Source: Stenocarpella maydis
Lineage: Eukaryota; Ascomycota; Sordariomycetes; Diaporthales; Diaporthaceae
Direction of reading: 5' to 3'
Assembly: GCA_002270565.1 (NCBI GenBank)
Contig: NQMI01000206.1
Location: 1-56,997 of the forward strand
DNA length: 56,997 bases
Of this stretch, positions 33,316-45,780 are shown in pieces. The notes below the pieces were generated by a model. That model had not been told where the DNA came from. It saw nothing but the letters and a program-made list of their open reading frames with translations, and searched no databases. Numbering within the stretch: the stretch's first letter is position 1; each line of letters starts with the position of its first letter. A program made the translations under genes and the position numbers.

Positions 33316-36300
33316 GTCGGAAAACACACGCTGAACTGTATGCTATTTTATAGTACATCTCTTCAGAAAGTTTATTATTATACTAGCTATAGAAATTAAC
33401 TATGTAGATACTACTTTTAAGATTAATAGTAATATTATCTACTAGAGCTTAATTAAATATAAAAGAGTTATATAAAGTATTCTAGTAAGTGAGCTTTATA
33501 GTATAACTGCTAGGTTTAATAGTAGAATTACCCTTAGTATAATTTTTAACTGGATTATGGACTCCTTAAACCAACTATATATTCTGGTAGTAATCTGCTT
33601 AGACTTAATATTTCTATATAAATATTTGGTTAGGCTAAGTATAATAGATAAGAAAAGACTAATAATAGATATTATATCCCTTTAAAAATTATATAAAAAG
33701 AAGGAGATTTTAGAAGTAAAATAGATTAATAATTAAGATAACCTAGTAAATATATATATAAAGAAGAATCCTAATAGCTCTTTAAAACCACTTATCTCTA
33801 TAAATACTCTAAGGATTACAATTAAAGCCTTTATGGATAGGCTGGATAAGGAGAGTATATATAACCTGGGAAAGCTAGGTATGTAAACTGATTATATAGA
33901 GAATAAAAAGGTATAAATTATACCTTACCCGGAGAGAAGAAGGAGGAAAAGGTGCGCTGGATGTATGATAAGGATTGAAGAAGAGGTATAGGATACCTAT
34001 GGATATATAAAGAGGATAGCTATAGATAGTAAAGATAAACTAAGGATACAAATAGGACCCTAGGACTTACATAAGGATATAGATAGGACTTTAGGATTTA
34101 CATAAGGATATAGAAAGAATACCCCAGAACGGAGCTAGGACCTAATGAACGCACAATGGATAAAGCTAGGATATAATGAGGACAGGCATGACACCCGGAG
34201 GCAGGATAGACAAAGGCAATGAAGGCATCCGGGCAACACGCTCCTCCTCATCCTAAATGGAAAATAAGAACCAAGTCCTTTGTGCGAAGGCTAAAAGGTC
34301 TTTAAATAACTTATATTGATGAAGAGAGCAATTATAAGCTGCCTATTTGCAGCACTTCTAATTGGGAGCATTAGCTATTATATGCTATTATAAGCCTTAT
34401 GAATAACAGGCGGGTGCATAAATCTAAAGGGGATAAGAGATATAATAATATAAAATTTTTATTTTTAAAGATGAGAATCATATAATATAAGCCTAATGGT
34501 AAGAGGCTTAAGAGATATAGGTATATTATATAATGAGAAGAAGAAAAGATATAAGGGTAAAGAGGGGAAACTTAAGGGGGTTTAAATATTTATATGGATA
34601 ATATATAAGTATATGCTATTAATATCCCTTCCTTACATTAAGCAACTACTTACCTATATAAGTAATTTACTATTAAGTGATTTACTATTGGTGAATAAAG
34701 GAATTGCTAAAAGGAGCAGGAACTAAAGAAAGTGGTTACTTTTTTATAGATTTTGGAAATAGCCCTTTATATAAAGGAGGAAGTAAAAGTGCTATTATAA
34801 TATCTAGGGACTATTTAACTCCTAAATATTATATATAATACTAATATACATCTTAGTTATTTTATTTAGGTTAATCAACTTAACCTAGCTGCAAATAGTA
34901 GCTTTATAAAAGAGTTATTATACTAGCAACTTAACTTACTAAAGGGATAATTTCTTAAGGTGTATGATCTTAAAAGAAAGAGAGTCTATATTAGAATATT
35001 GACTAGTTAAATTGCATATAGCCCGAATAGGCTGGGTTACCTAACTAAGCAACGGGCTTGGCAGGAGATATGGCTATATCTTCTGCATATATGAAACGCC
35101 CCCGTTTCCCTCAGATAGTTAGAAGAACAAGAATCAATATACTTATCAAACAGAACCCACGTATGTACGTACTATCGCCATATGGCAAGGCCATTCCACA
35201 GTATTACTTATATATTATAAGGAAGTAGTACTTAAGAGAAACTAGAAAATGGGATTGCTTAAAGCCAGGTTAAAAAGGGGCAAATATAAAAGTATATGCT
35301 TTTTAGGCTTATTAATCAAAATATCCCTATTTTATAAACACTACTAGTTATAATATATAAGAATTATATATATATAAATAGAATAGAACTTATAATTAAG
35401 GTAGTTAAAGTAAAAAGAAAGGAGGGAGTAAGAATATTAAATATCTAAAATAACCTATTATTAGTAATATAATACTAAGGTACTATAGTACCCTTATGCT
35501 AGTATAATATAAGCCTTAGGCAGACTAACCTTATTAATGTTATAGTAGTAAATAATAATAATAATACTTTAGTATCTTTATTAAAGAATTATTATTATAT
35601 ATATAGGATAATATTGTTAAATAAGATACTTATTACATAGGTTTAGGTTTAGGTATAAGTATAGGTATTATATAGTATTAATAAACTATCTTATTACTTA
35701 TTAATTAAAGACTGTATTTATAAATTTAAAAGCATATAAGAAAGAAAATAAGAGAAGAAGGAAAAGTAAAGGGGCTATAGGAACTAAATAGATATAAAGA
35801 AGTATTATTAATATAGGTAAGGTACTATCTATATAATAAGCATCATAATACTTATTAATATAATTATAATAGTATAAAGTATAATATTAATACTTCTTAA
35901 AGTAATTAAAAGGCTTATTATGATATATTTATCATATACTTATTTAACTAATAATAGTAATATAAAATCTAGTTAATAAGGTATTAAAAACAATAGTATA
36001 AGGCTATTAATTAGCTTTACGCCCCTAAGAGAAGGCTTATAATAACTTTATTATAAAATTGTTATAACAGTATATCTTTTATGAGTTAAGCTCTTAGGAT
36101 AGGAGCTTAAAAGAAGGAGTAATCTATTAGGGTTTAATATACTAATTTAGGTTAAGATACTTAAGGGCCCTACAAGCATACTCTAAAGAAGCAACTAGTA
36201 CATAATAGGTAGCTTAAATAATACTAAGGAATATTATACATTAAAGGTCTTATTTAAGATTATATTAAGTGGGCCTATTTTAAAGCTATAAATTATTAGT

Positions 36301-36676
36301 AGCTTTAAAGTAGGAAAGTAATAAAGAGGGATTCTTATGTAAAAAGAGTGGGAAGGAAGAATAAATAGAAGAAGGAGGGGGAGGGGTTAGTTTAATTATA
36401 TCTTCCTCCTTAGAAGTATAGCATTATATACTACTATTTCGCTACTTAGCTATTATACATACTGATTTACTCTACTTATATTTATAACCCTTATAAATAC
36501 TTTATAATAAAGGTTTTATGAAAAACATAAAACTTAAATTTAAAGAAATTAATATTCTTTTATGAAATTTAAATATTTATCCAAGAACTGTAAAGAATTT
36601 ATTTTTTTAAATGACTTTTAAAATGAAAATTGTAATAATTGTTGATTATTTATTAAGTCTTTTAGTAATTAAGCTT
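33316..36676. mobile_element. AT-rich retroelement relic, possibly Ty1/copia-like
   Basis: Very AT-rich DNA with no surviving open frame. A frame around 35000-35200 reads YSPNRLGYLTKQRAW and then SIYLSNRTHV, loosely like the end of a copia integrase (..NGLSER.. and ..YLxNRTP). This is weak evidence. A 31-base direct repeat, differing by C-to-T changes, lies near 34051-34112. Confidence 0.35.
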
Positions 36677-36677
36677 N

Positions 36678-36795
<118 letters not shown>

Positions 36796-36968
36796 TACTT
36801 AGGCTTAAGAGGATCTTATCAGAGGTGAGTAAGATGGGTTAAGAATTTGGTACCTAAATGCTATGACATGTGGTTAAAGTTTCTTGATTGCGACCTCCCT
36901 ACTTACTCATCGTCCATCTTGCCCAGCTTCACTCCACCTGTGCCACGGAAGCACGGCTGACCAACACT

Positions 36969-38030
36969 ATGGAGTACCCCAGCATGGCTTGGGATGAACA
37001 GCACGACGCTCAAGGCCTGGTCGCGTTGCACCAGGTCCCCCACATTCGGCACATGCGCCGTCACGCCGAGGACTGGAGCGGCATCAGCAATCAGCGGGAG
37101 CGAAAGAAGCTCCAGAACAGAATCAACAAGCGCTTGTGTGAGTGGCACTGCGCGGGCCAGCCCACTCCCCGTAGACGTTGACCCAGCCTTCTGGTCATAT
37201 AATAGCAGGACTAATTTGTTACAGCGCGTCAAAGGAAACGCAACAGTGAGCGTGGACACAGCGCTGATGCGACACCGCCATCATCCTCATCATCACCATC
37301 ATCGTCTCCGCCTCCCCCATCGTCTTCGTCGCCGGCCGCAATCGTGCCCTCGACTTTCAGCCACTGTACCGTCGAGGACCTGCCCCAGAAGCGCGCAATG
37401 CTTGCCCGCTTTGCCGAGCAGGCGTTGGCGAGCTTCAAAGCGGGCAACCCTAGCGCGGACCATCGCCTTCGAATTATCCAGCTCAACATCATCAACGGCC
37501 TCACCCGTAACGCGGCGGCACTTGGCTTCACCTTTGATTGGCTCATTTGCGAGACCGTGTCCCCTTTCGGGCCCCTCCCGGCACCCGGCACGATGCTTCG
37601 CACTACCTCAGACCTGGCTGCTCTCGCGCACGCTCCCGAGGCTGCGGCGCCGCGCAGCCTCGCGCCGACGGACATCCAGAGAAGCACGGTGCACCATCCG
37701 TGGCTGGATCTGTTCCCGCTGCCTCGGATGCGGGACAACATGCTAGTGGCCTGCGCGGCGGTGCTCTCGGCCCAGGAGGAGCAGCAGCTGTTTGAAGACA
37801 TCATGGAGTCCGGCACAGCACGCAGCGAGTGGGCTGGGCTCAGCATCTGGGGCGACCCGTGGGATCCCTTTAGCTGGGAGGTCAGTGTCCCCTTTTTGTG
37901 CAGGTGGGGTTGGTTGATCCGGGGGTGCCCGGAGCTCATCGTGTCGACAAACTACTGGCGCCGGCAGAGAGGGGAGAAGCCCATTGCTGATCCCAATCTT
38001 GCTTGTGTCGAGGAATTACCAGATCGTTGA
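36969..38030 (+). CDS. bZIP/DUF3425-type transcription factor
   Basis: Two exons (36969-37137, 37225-38030) encode 324 residues. After DWSGISNQRERKKLQN comes a basic region with the bZIP spacing Asn50-x7-Arg58 (NRINKRLSR), completed across the intron by RQRKRN. No leucine zipper is obvious, as is usual in this group. A Ser/Pro linker follows, then the DUF3425 region: STVHHPWLDLFPLPRMRDN and, near the end, WGWLIRGCPELIVSTNYWR. The intron (87 bases) has a GTGAGT donor and TTACAG acceptor and restores the basic region; without it the frame stops. Such factors occur in fungal secondary-metabolite and stress regulation. Its place at the edge of the island suggests, but does not show, that it controls the PKS and AOS genes. 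Confidence 0.82.
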
Positions 38031-39010
38031 AGTGGCGTTTGGCCCAAGAAGAAGCCAAGGTTCGATTCAGATTTATGTCCAGTCAAGGACGGATGGGAGT
38101 GACCCGAGCTTTCAAGGGACGCTTACGGCTATGCTTGAGTTGAGTGGGAAAATGTCCCCTACCCTCGCGCCCCCACCCCCCTCCCAAGACTAGATCTGCT
38201 AGAAATGTTAGGTAAGATGTATATTAGGAATAATTGTTAATATAAAATCTTTGTTTCTCCTTACTCCGTCCCTTATAGAAACCTACTTAATCTAAAGGGA
38301 CCTCCTTTATTATAATTATAAAAGTGCTTCTCTCCTCCTAAAGCCTAAGAGCATTTTTTTTAAGAACTTTCAACTAGTTTATTTATATTTATTGCTAAAT
38401 ATACTTTATTAGAAGGACTTTTACTATTAATTATAATAAATCTATATTTAACATTTAATATTTTTATTGTCTTAAATAAATTAATATATGTATGACTATA
38501 ACTGGCTGTGGCACATTATATGATCCCTCGGACTATAAATTGGTCTTGTTACCGGGAGGCACTAGTGCAACCCGTGTTTACATAGATTGATGGATTATGC
38601 TATACGCAACGCAATCGTTCCTTACATTGCATCACTCGGAGTCATTAACCAGTCCGACTCTAGGGGCCACCTGGTTTTGGGCAAGGTGTGGAGTTTCATC
38701 ACATTAATTGAAGATATCACGCTGTCTAACAGTAGAACGAATGAGCATGAACCGTCAAAAGTCTTGACAGTTTTGGCCGTTAAGGAGCTCGAGAGACGTA
38801 GAAACGTAAATGAAGCCGACTGACGGCTCCATGCATCTTCAAACCGTTCCTGGAAAGGCCCTGCTCCGTTGAACCCGTCTTCCCCTCTCCCCTTCAGAGA
38901 CTACATCGGAATCTTCCATCCCAGTAGTGATGGGAAGTGGTTCGGCGCGCGCATTGCTCAAACCTTCAGTTTATGCCAGGAGAATGGCAACTGGTGAAGA
39001 TCACCTCGTC
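38031..39010. other. AT-rich spacer inside the gene island
   Basis: About 38200-38510 is AT-rich, RIP-like relic. A 78-codon open frame at 38587-38823 has no recognisable features, and I do not call it a gene. Confidence 0.4.
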
Positions 39011-40331
39011 CTAGTTGAGCTCGCCAGCAGTAGCAGCCGAGACAGCAGGAGCCCATGGAGCAGCATCGCCCAGCCGGTCTGTTACTAGGCCAGCGCTGCC
39101 TGGATGGCGAAAACCGGCTTCGAGCTGCTTCTGATAGCTCACCTGACGGAGCCTCTCTGTCTCCCGCGGGGTCAGTCTGAGGTAGAGTTCGACGCCTACA
39201 ATGTGCAGGGTCATAGTTATCCACAGCTAAATATGGCATAACAAGTCAGCTTATTTGGAATCCCAAAGAGAGGACTGAAAACAGGGTATTCTTTTGTGCT
39301 GAATTTGCACCAAGTAACGAGGACAGGGGCTGGGGTAATAGCTTAAGGGGTCCCGGGGGGACCTACCATGGCCGCGTAAGGAGCGATGATACTTGCGCCC
39401 ACCTGCTCGAGCGCGCCCGTGTCGCTTGTAGCGCTGATGGCAACATGTCTAAAGCGGTCTAGAGACCCGTCGGCCGTGAGAAAGCACTCTGGGTACCTGG
39501 CAGTCGGGAACGGGAGACTGTACTCGCTGTAGAGGAAGTCGATCTCGTCGCATGTCCAGACCATCCAGTAGTTGCCGATGCGCGAGATGATAGGGGTGGC
39601 TGCAAAGTTGATAATGCGCGACGTAATGATAGCGCCAAAGTAGAACATGCTGCGCAGCATCCACGCACGGTGCTGTTCGATCTGCTTTCGGCGGATGTTC
39701 CACCACGCCAGGAACATACCGACTGTCGTCATGATCGCCATCAACGCCTCGGCCGCCTGGATGTCGGAACGATTTCCGCCCTGTGGGTGGCGCAGGAGGA
39801 CGAGGGCACCGCCGTTGCTGATAAGGCACAGCAACATGACAATGTAACCGTTGACGCGGTGCACGAGGAGAAACTTGTACCGGATGATGGGAATGAATTG
39901 GGTCCCGAGAAGAAGTCCCGCTGGCAGCACTGCGGCGAGGTGGACAATCATGGCGGCTCGATACTCGCCGGAGCGGAAGTAGTACCAGTACCCAGGGACC
40001 AGGGCGAAGTCATTTTTGAATTTCTCGTCGTAGCTGTGCAGCTCGGGTAGGCGGGAGAGGGAGAAGGCAAATATGCCACCAGCGAAGATAACCCCTACGG
40101 GCACCAGAAAACACAATCAGCATGGCGAACAGCGACTCGAGTCAGATTCGCCCCCCCCCCCCAAAAAAAAAACCAGACTGATAAGAGTTTAAACCCACAA
40201 AGAGGAAGGTTGTATCCATGAGCGAAGCCAATGGACTTGTAGATCTTGGTGTAGAAACCAGCCGCTGCCTCGCTCTTGTTCTCCGGGGGCGTCGCTTCTC
40301 CGGAGTGCTTGGACCCGTTTGAGCTCGACAT
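39011..40331 (-). CDS. DUF2306 multi-span membrane protein
   Basis: Three exons (40331-40199, 40094-39367, 39226-39011) encode 358 residues. About seven hydrophobic segments are visible, among them LWVIFAGGIFAFSL, MIVHLAAVLPAGLLLG, YIVMLLCLISNGGALVLL, MAIMTTVGMFLAWW and ITMTLHIVGVELYL. Family hallmarks are HRVNGY and QHRAWMLRSM, whose His and Arg residues are conserved in DUF2306. Introns are GTGGGT/CGTAG (104 bases, with an odd run of 10 T then 13 G on the minus strand) and GTAGGT/TTTAG (140 bases); both junctions rebuild conserved segments (..NLPLW|VIFAGG.. and ..PYAAM|LWITMT..). DUF2306 has no assigned function. It is adjacent to and in the same orientation as the AOS gene, so a role in handling the product or its precursors is possible (inferred). 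Confidence 0.85.
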
Positions 40332-41655
40332 GATATCTGTGTGGCGAACGACGTTGAGTATTCTATGAATTGATTTCTCTGAGAAAAGAGCCGCAGAAAT
40401 AGTGAAGAGATTCTTCGTGAAGAGAGAAGCCTAAGGGCAGATGATTCAGGCGGACCAAAACAGACGCCGTGACAGAGGGGCTGAGCATTAGGACCGGTGT
40501 CTTAGCACACCACCAAGCCTTGATTCATCTTCAAGACATATATAAGTATAAAACCGAAGAATTCGGCCACAGATGTCTCATGTGAAGCCAGTTCCAGGGG
40601 TCGCAGCGTAAACTTTCAAGGCGGACCGTTACCTTACCCTCGTCCTGGGCCACTTTACCAATGCCCGGTCACGCCACGGATTGCCAAGGCCCCGAGAGGT
40701 ATTGCGGAATATTCCATTATGGATATGTGGCGCCACTGAATCACAATAACTACCCGAAGTTCCGTTAATACACGATGCATGGTTATGTCGAGATCCAGAA
40801 AGCCATACCTAGGGAAGCTTGTCCAAATATTTCATCATCCATGTGTATGTCAACCAGTTGCAATACCTCCAGATGTCGGGTTTTCCACTGTCCTGCAAGG
40901 CAGTGATTAGAGCTTTTTATTGAGTAGATGCTGTCAGTGGTTAGTTGTTAGACATTTCTTGCATAATGGTGTTTTCATAAAATCCGTCCTTCAGACTACC
41001 AATCGTTGATGAACGAGAAGTAGATGAAGACATGTTGTCTCAAGTGCTGGCGTGCGAGAAATGATGTATACCCATTGGTTCATTGAAGGACTGCAAGTCT
41101 AATAATGCCCCTAGTGATCTTATACAAAATAGTTGGACCATATACACAAGGTACTAACTCCCCAGGAAAAGTAGCCCTTGAAAGAAATCCCCTACCTCAA
41201 GTCCGCCATCCACCACCTGTAGCACACACTGTTCTCTTCTTATTCCACTCATGTACATAATCAACCTTGGTCTAAGATTACATTCTAATTATGCAGCATG
41301 ATTTAAAATACTTGCCTAACTGGTCTCTGCATTATAGGGGGGAGTATTGGGACGGTTTCTATTTTGATTTAATCTTATCAACCATATATAATCAAAACTG
41401 AACACAAACATCGGAAAACGCAGCCATGCTGAGATAGTTGGAGAAAACTCTCTAACTACTACCCAAGAGACCTCCTTTTATCGCTCCTGTCTGAATTTCG
41501 AAACAACCGCATGCCAGAGTTTAACAGCAGACAAGCCCAACTGCCCACGTTCACCCTTGGAAAAGAGCGAGCTTAATCCATCCATACTACTAAGTGTTCA
41601 AAGCCCCCATTTCGAAACTATAATTGTCCCACCTGGATTGAGGAGTACATTGTGC
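40332..41655. other. Intergenic region DUF2306 / AOS
   Basis: No gene is supported in 1.3 kb. A TATATAAG-like stretch near 40543-40550 (read on the minus strand) could serve the DUF2306 gene. Confidence 0.4.
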
Positions 41656-43361
41656 TTAAGCCGCAATGTCCTCCTTCACACGCACGGTCGTCACATTTGC
41701 GCCCTTCTTCTCGCCGATGGCCAGCGCTGTGTTGGGGGGAAACCCACCGACACCTTTGTTGTCTGCCACTACAACGTAAGTGCTGTCCTGATCTCCATTG
41801 ATGCTGCTGCTGCTGCTGCTGCTGATGTCTTTACCCTCATCATCACTGTGGCCCGCCGAGCTGTCGCTGCTCCCAGCCGTGGCCTCGTCGAGCAGGGCAT
41901 ACGCAAGCTTCGTCGCGGATGGGAGGCGGGCCTTGTCGCCGCTGGCCTCGATAGCAAGCATCTCCTCGGTCCATTCCATGATAGATGCGATGAGGCGGGT
42001 TACGTCATCGCGCGTATTGTGCGCGTGCAGGAACAGACGTACGCGGTCCTCGCCTTTGCCCACGATGGGGAAGACAATGCCGCAGCCGTTGAAGCCGTCG
42101 CGGGTCAGGTGGAAGCTGAGGTAGAGGGCGTACTTGGGGCGGCGGGTCCACAGGGGCACAATGTGCGTGATGGGCACCTCGTGCCAGATGCCGTCATCCT
42201 CGAAGTGGGGCATGTCTAGCATACCGCGGCGGTGGGCACGCTTGTAGGTCGGGTGCGAGGTGAGGGTGTCAAGGTAGAAGAGCGTCAGGTCATGGAGGTA
42301 CTTGCGAGCCTTCATCGTGGTCCACCGTGTTAGCGTGCCGTTGCGCGGATACATGTGCAGAGGCGGACTGGACTGCTTACCTCGTGCATCTTTTGCGACA
42401 CCATGAGCCGGATGCCAGCGCGGCACGATGCCAGCAGGGTAAAAGGCGGGGCAACGGAGCAGATGAACATCTTGGCCTGGTTAACGAGCAGGGTGCGGAT
42501 GGTGTTCCTGGAGAAGATGGCTGCACCCGCGCCAGCCAGGGCCTTGGTGAACGTGCCCATGATGATGGCGACATCGTCCATGAGCCCTTGCTCGCGGACA
42601 AAGCCCGTGCCGTTGGGTCCGCAGACGCCAAAGCTGTGTGCCTCGTCTACAATGAACTGGGCGTTGCCGTGTGGGAAGATCTCCTTGGCCGCGGCGATGA
42701 GCTCACGCAGAGGACAGATGTCCCCGTCCATGCTGTAGTAGCTCTCGACACCAATGATGACACAGCGTTTGCCGTCACGAACAAGCGGCATCGACTCCTT
42801 GACCGACTCCATGACCTCGATGAAGTGGTCGACGTCGTTGTGCCGGAACGGTCGCTGCTCGAGAGCCAGGCTAATCTTCATGCCCGTCAGGGCCGTCGCA
42901 TGCATCAGCTCGTCGTAGACGATGACGTCTCCCGAGCGTGGGACCGTCGAGAAGATGGCCTGGTTGGCCGTGTAGCCAGAATGGACGACCAGTGCCGACT
43001 CGCAGCCCATCAGCTCGGCCAGCTCGTTCTCGAACTGGGTCTGGTAGCTCGTGGTGCCGTCGAGCAGGCGGGAGCCGCCCGCGCCCATGTAGAAGCCCGG
43101 GTGAGCGTCAAGCTCCTTGAGGAACTCCTCTCGCAGGGCTCCTGTGTGGCCCAGGCCCAGCACGTCGCAGGTCGAGAAATCAGTCATTGGCGTGTTTGTG
43201 TGGATGGGCAAGGCCAGGCCGGCGCTGCGCGCAATGTCGAGCTCTGCCTCGATGTTGCGGTAGAAGACGGAAGCGTTCTCCATGCTAGGGGCTTTGAGTC
43301 TTTGTGCGTCCGCCCACTCAGCACGCCACTGGGATCCGAAGTCCTTCTGTGTCGCAGCCAT
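41656..43361 (-). CDS. Alpha-oxoamine synthase (PLP-dependent, LCB2/AONS-like)
   Basis: Two exons (43361-42381, 42309-41656) encode 544 residues of the alpha-oxoamine synthase family (fold type I PLP). Such enzymes condense an amino acid with an acyl thioester and lose CO2; relatives are serine palmitoyltransferase, AONS and the AOS enzymes of fumonisin-type pathways. Visible: GAGGSRLLDGT (94-104), HSGYTANQ (127-134), His154 expected to stack on PLP, VDEAHSFGV (238-246; Asp239 and His242) and GTFTKALAG with the Schiff-base Lys273. GTFTK is more like LCB2 than bacterial AONS. The 71-base intron has donor GTAAGC, branch-like GCTAAC and acceptor GAAG. After the C-terminal AOS domain comes an extra tail of about 100 residues with a Ser run coded by a trinucleotide repeat near 41802-41824. 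Divergent from the PKS (786 bases between starts), which points to co-expression and chain release. Confidence 0.88.
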
Positions 43362-44147
43362 CTTGCCTGGTGTTTTGTCCTCTCGTTGCTGTTGGAACTT
43401 TGATGTTTTGAAAAGGGTACAAGAAGTTGATATCCAGTTTTGAGTATGGCGTAACAGGATCAAAGAAAATGCATAGGGGTGAACATTAACTGAGATTTCG
43501 AATTGCTCGCAGAAGGCAGATATTTATTTCTTCAGATATCTATGTGGTAATGGGCAACCTGAGACCGCTGGGATACAAGCCAGCGTCCTAACGAGCACTA
43601 GCTGCCTTAACGACGGGCTCCGAGTCGACATTGCATGAGCCGCAACGGCTGAGGGCAGCTTCCAGATGGGCCGTAGCACGTCAAACCCCTGGGCACAACG
43701 AGGCGAGGCACGACTCAAGTCTCCGATGCAGGTTCGGGAGCTTGGCATCTGTCGGCGCGAGGACTTCTCTGGTGGATCCATATTATAATCCGCCGTGGGT
43801 CGGGGTCCGGGTCCGGGCACCATCCGGTTCGGGCTCCGGCTGGGTGGCCTGATGCTTCAACCGTCGTGACCCTTGTCGGCAAGATGATGGCGTCAAGGGA
43901 GATATGATGGAGTATGCTTAAAGACATACAATTCACTGAAGAAAAGGTCGTTGAAGGATAACTTTGACTGAGTTGATGTATCTGGAGAAGTTGGCAGTAA
44001 AGTCATCTGCAAGCCAACCCGTAGACATCTTGATCCATTACTATATCAGCCTCTTAGATTCTACTTTGTTCTGTAAAGCCCGCCCTTTGCCACGGACCAA
44101 AAGCCGCCCTTGACAACTGGACCCCCTCCTCTGCAGCTAGCAGAAAC
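43362..44147. promoter_or_regulatory. Divergent AOS / PKS promoter region
   Basis: The 786 bases serve both genes. A GC-rich patch at about 43790-43850 holds iterated GGGTCCGGGTCCGGG (43803-43817) and CCGGTTCGGGCTCCGG (43824-43839). CCG/CGG triplets like these are half-sites for Zn2Cys6 regulators, although no such regulator gene is in the window. No strong TATA box is visible. Confidence 0.4.
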
Positions 44148-45730
44148 ATGACCAACACAATCAGCATGGAGGGCCCGACCAATGGGCATGCCGGTGGACT
44201 CGCCAACGGCCACGCCAACGGCCACAGCCACGCCAATGGACACATCAATGGCCACTCTGTCGCGGCCAACAACATCTTGTCACCGCAGAACGGCACTACT
44301 GAAGAGGCTGCTATACCTATTGCCATCTGCGGCATGGCCCTGCGCGTACCGGGCGGTGCGGCAACACCGCAAGAGTTCTGGGAGTTCCTCGTCAACAAGG
44401 GGGATGCGCGGCGCCCGGTCCCTTCGACGCGATACAACGTGGGCGCATATCACGAGAAGAGCAAGCGGCCTACTACAATTGCCAGCGAGTACGGCTACTT
44501 CCTTGACGACAGCATCAAGCTCGGCGCCATGGACACGAGCAGGTTCTCGATGAGTCGTACCGACGTCGAGTTTGCCGATCCTCAGCAGAGGCTGCTGCTC
44601 GAGGTTGTCAGCGAGGCGCTAGAGGCGGCGGGTGAGGCCAAGTACAGAGTAAGTCGCCTGACTGACCGGCTTAGACCCTCAGCTCTGCCTGCCCATCACC
44701 ATCTCTTCTTGTCTCTGTCTATGAGTGAGTGACTGACAACTCATTTCACCCGCAGGGCAAGAAGATTGGTTGCTACTTTGGCAACATGAACGAGGACTGG
44801 GGTGAGATGCTTAACCGCGACCCCCTGTTCCACGGGGCCAGTAAGATTGATGGGTACCAGGACTGGATGCTGGCCAACCGCATCTCGTATGAGTTTGGCC
44901 TCACTGGCCCTTCGATGACCATCCGCACAGCATGCTCGTCGGCCCTAACAGCACTGAACGAGGCCTGTGCGGCAATTCAGCGCGGCATCTGCGATGCGGC
45001 CGTCGTGACAGGAGCCAACTTGATGCTGGCGCCCGGCATGCCGCAGCAGATGACGGAGAAGGGTATCTTGTCAGCAGAGGGCAGCTGCAAGACGTTCTCG
45101 GCTGATGCTGACGGCTACGCCCGTGGCGAAGCTCTCACGGCCGTCTTTGTCAAGCCCCTCGACGCTGCTGTCCGTGATGGCAACCCGGTCCGGGCGGTGA
45201 TTCGAGCCACGGCGGCCAACTCTGACGGCAAGACGAACGGCATCACACAGCCCAACAGCGCCGCGCACGAGGCCATAATCCGGCTGGCCTATTCCAAGGC
45301 AGGCATCGTCGACTTTGGCAAGACAGCCTATTTTGAGTGCCACGGCACGGGCACGGCCGTGGGTGACCCGATCGAGACGAGTGCCGTAGCTAACGTCTTT
45401 GGCGACCACGGCGGCATCCACATCACGTCGGTCAAGCCCAACGTCGGCCACACTGAGGGTGCCTCGGGACTTGTCAGCCTAATCAAGGCCGTCATGTCAC
45501 TCGAGCACCGCACCATCCCGCCCAACATCAAGTTCAACTCACCAAACCCTAAGATCCCCTTCGCAGAGCGCAGGCTCACGGTCCCCGTCGAGCCAACGCC
45601 GTTCCCCAGCGACCGTTGCGAGCGTGTTAGTGTCAACAGCTTTGGCCTCGGCGGCTCCAACGCCCACGCTATTATCGATTCGGCGAAGAGCTTCAACCTC
45701 GCCCCAGCCACAGCTACCACAGCTGCTACC

Positions 45731-45780
<50 letters not shown>

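Noticed and set aside
37860..37905. Possible second intron in the bZIP/DUF3425 gene (donor GTCAGT, acceptor TGCAG)
   Set aside because: Reading through gives WEVSVPFLCRWGWLIRGC, which fits the family; removal would break the conserved segment.
38040..38080. GGTTCGATTC, like a tRNA B-box
   Set aside because: No A-box or cloverleaf can be built from the upstream sequence.
42327..43403. 358-codon open frame on the plus strand
   Set aside because: Shadow of the AOS gene on the opposite strand.
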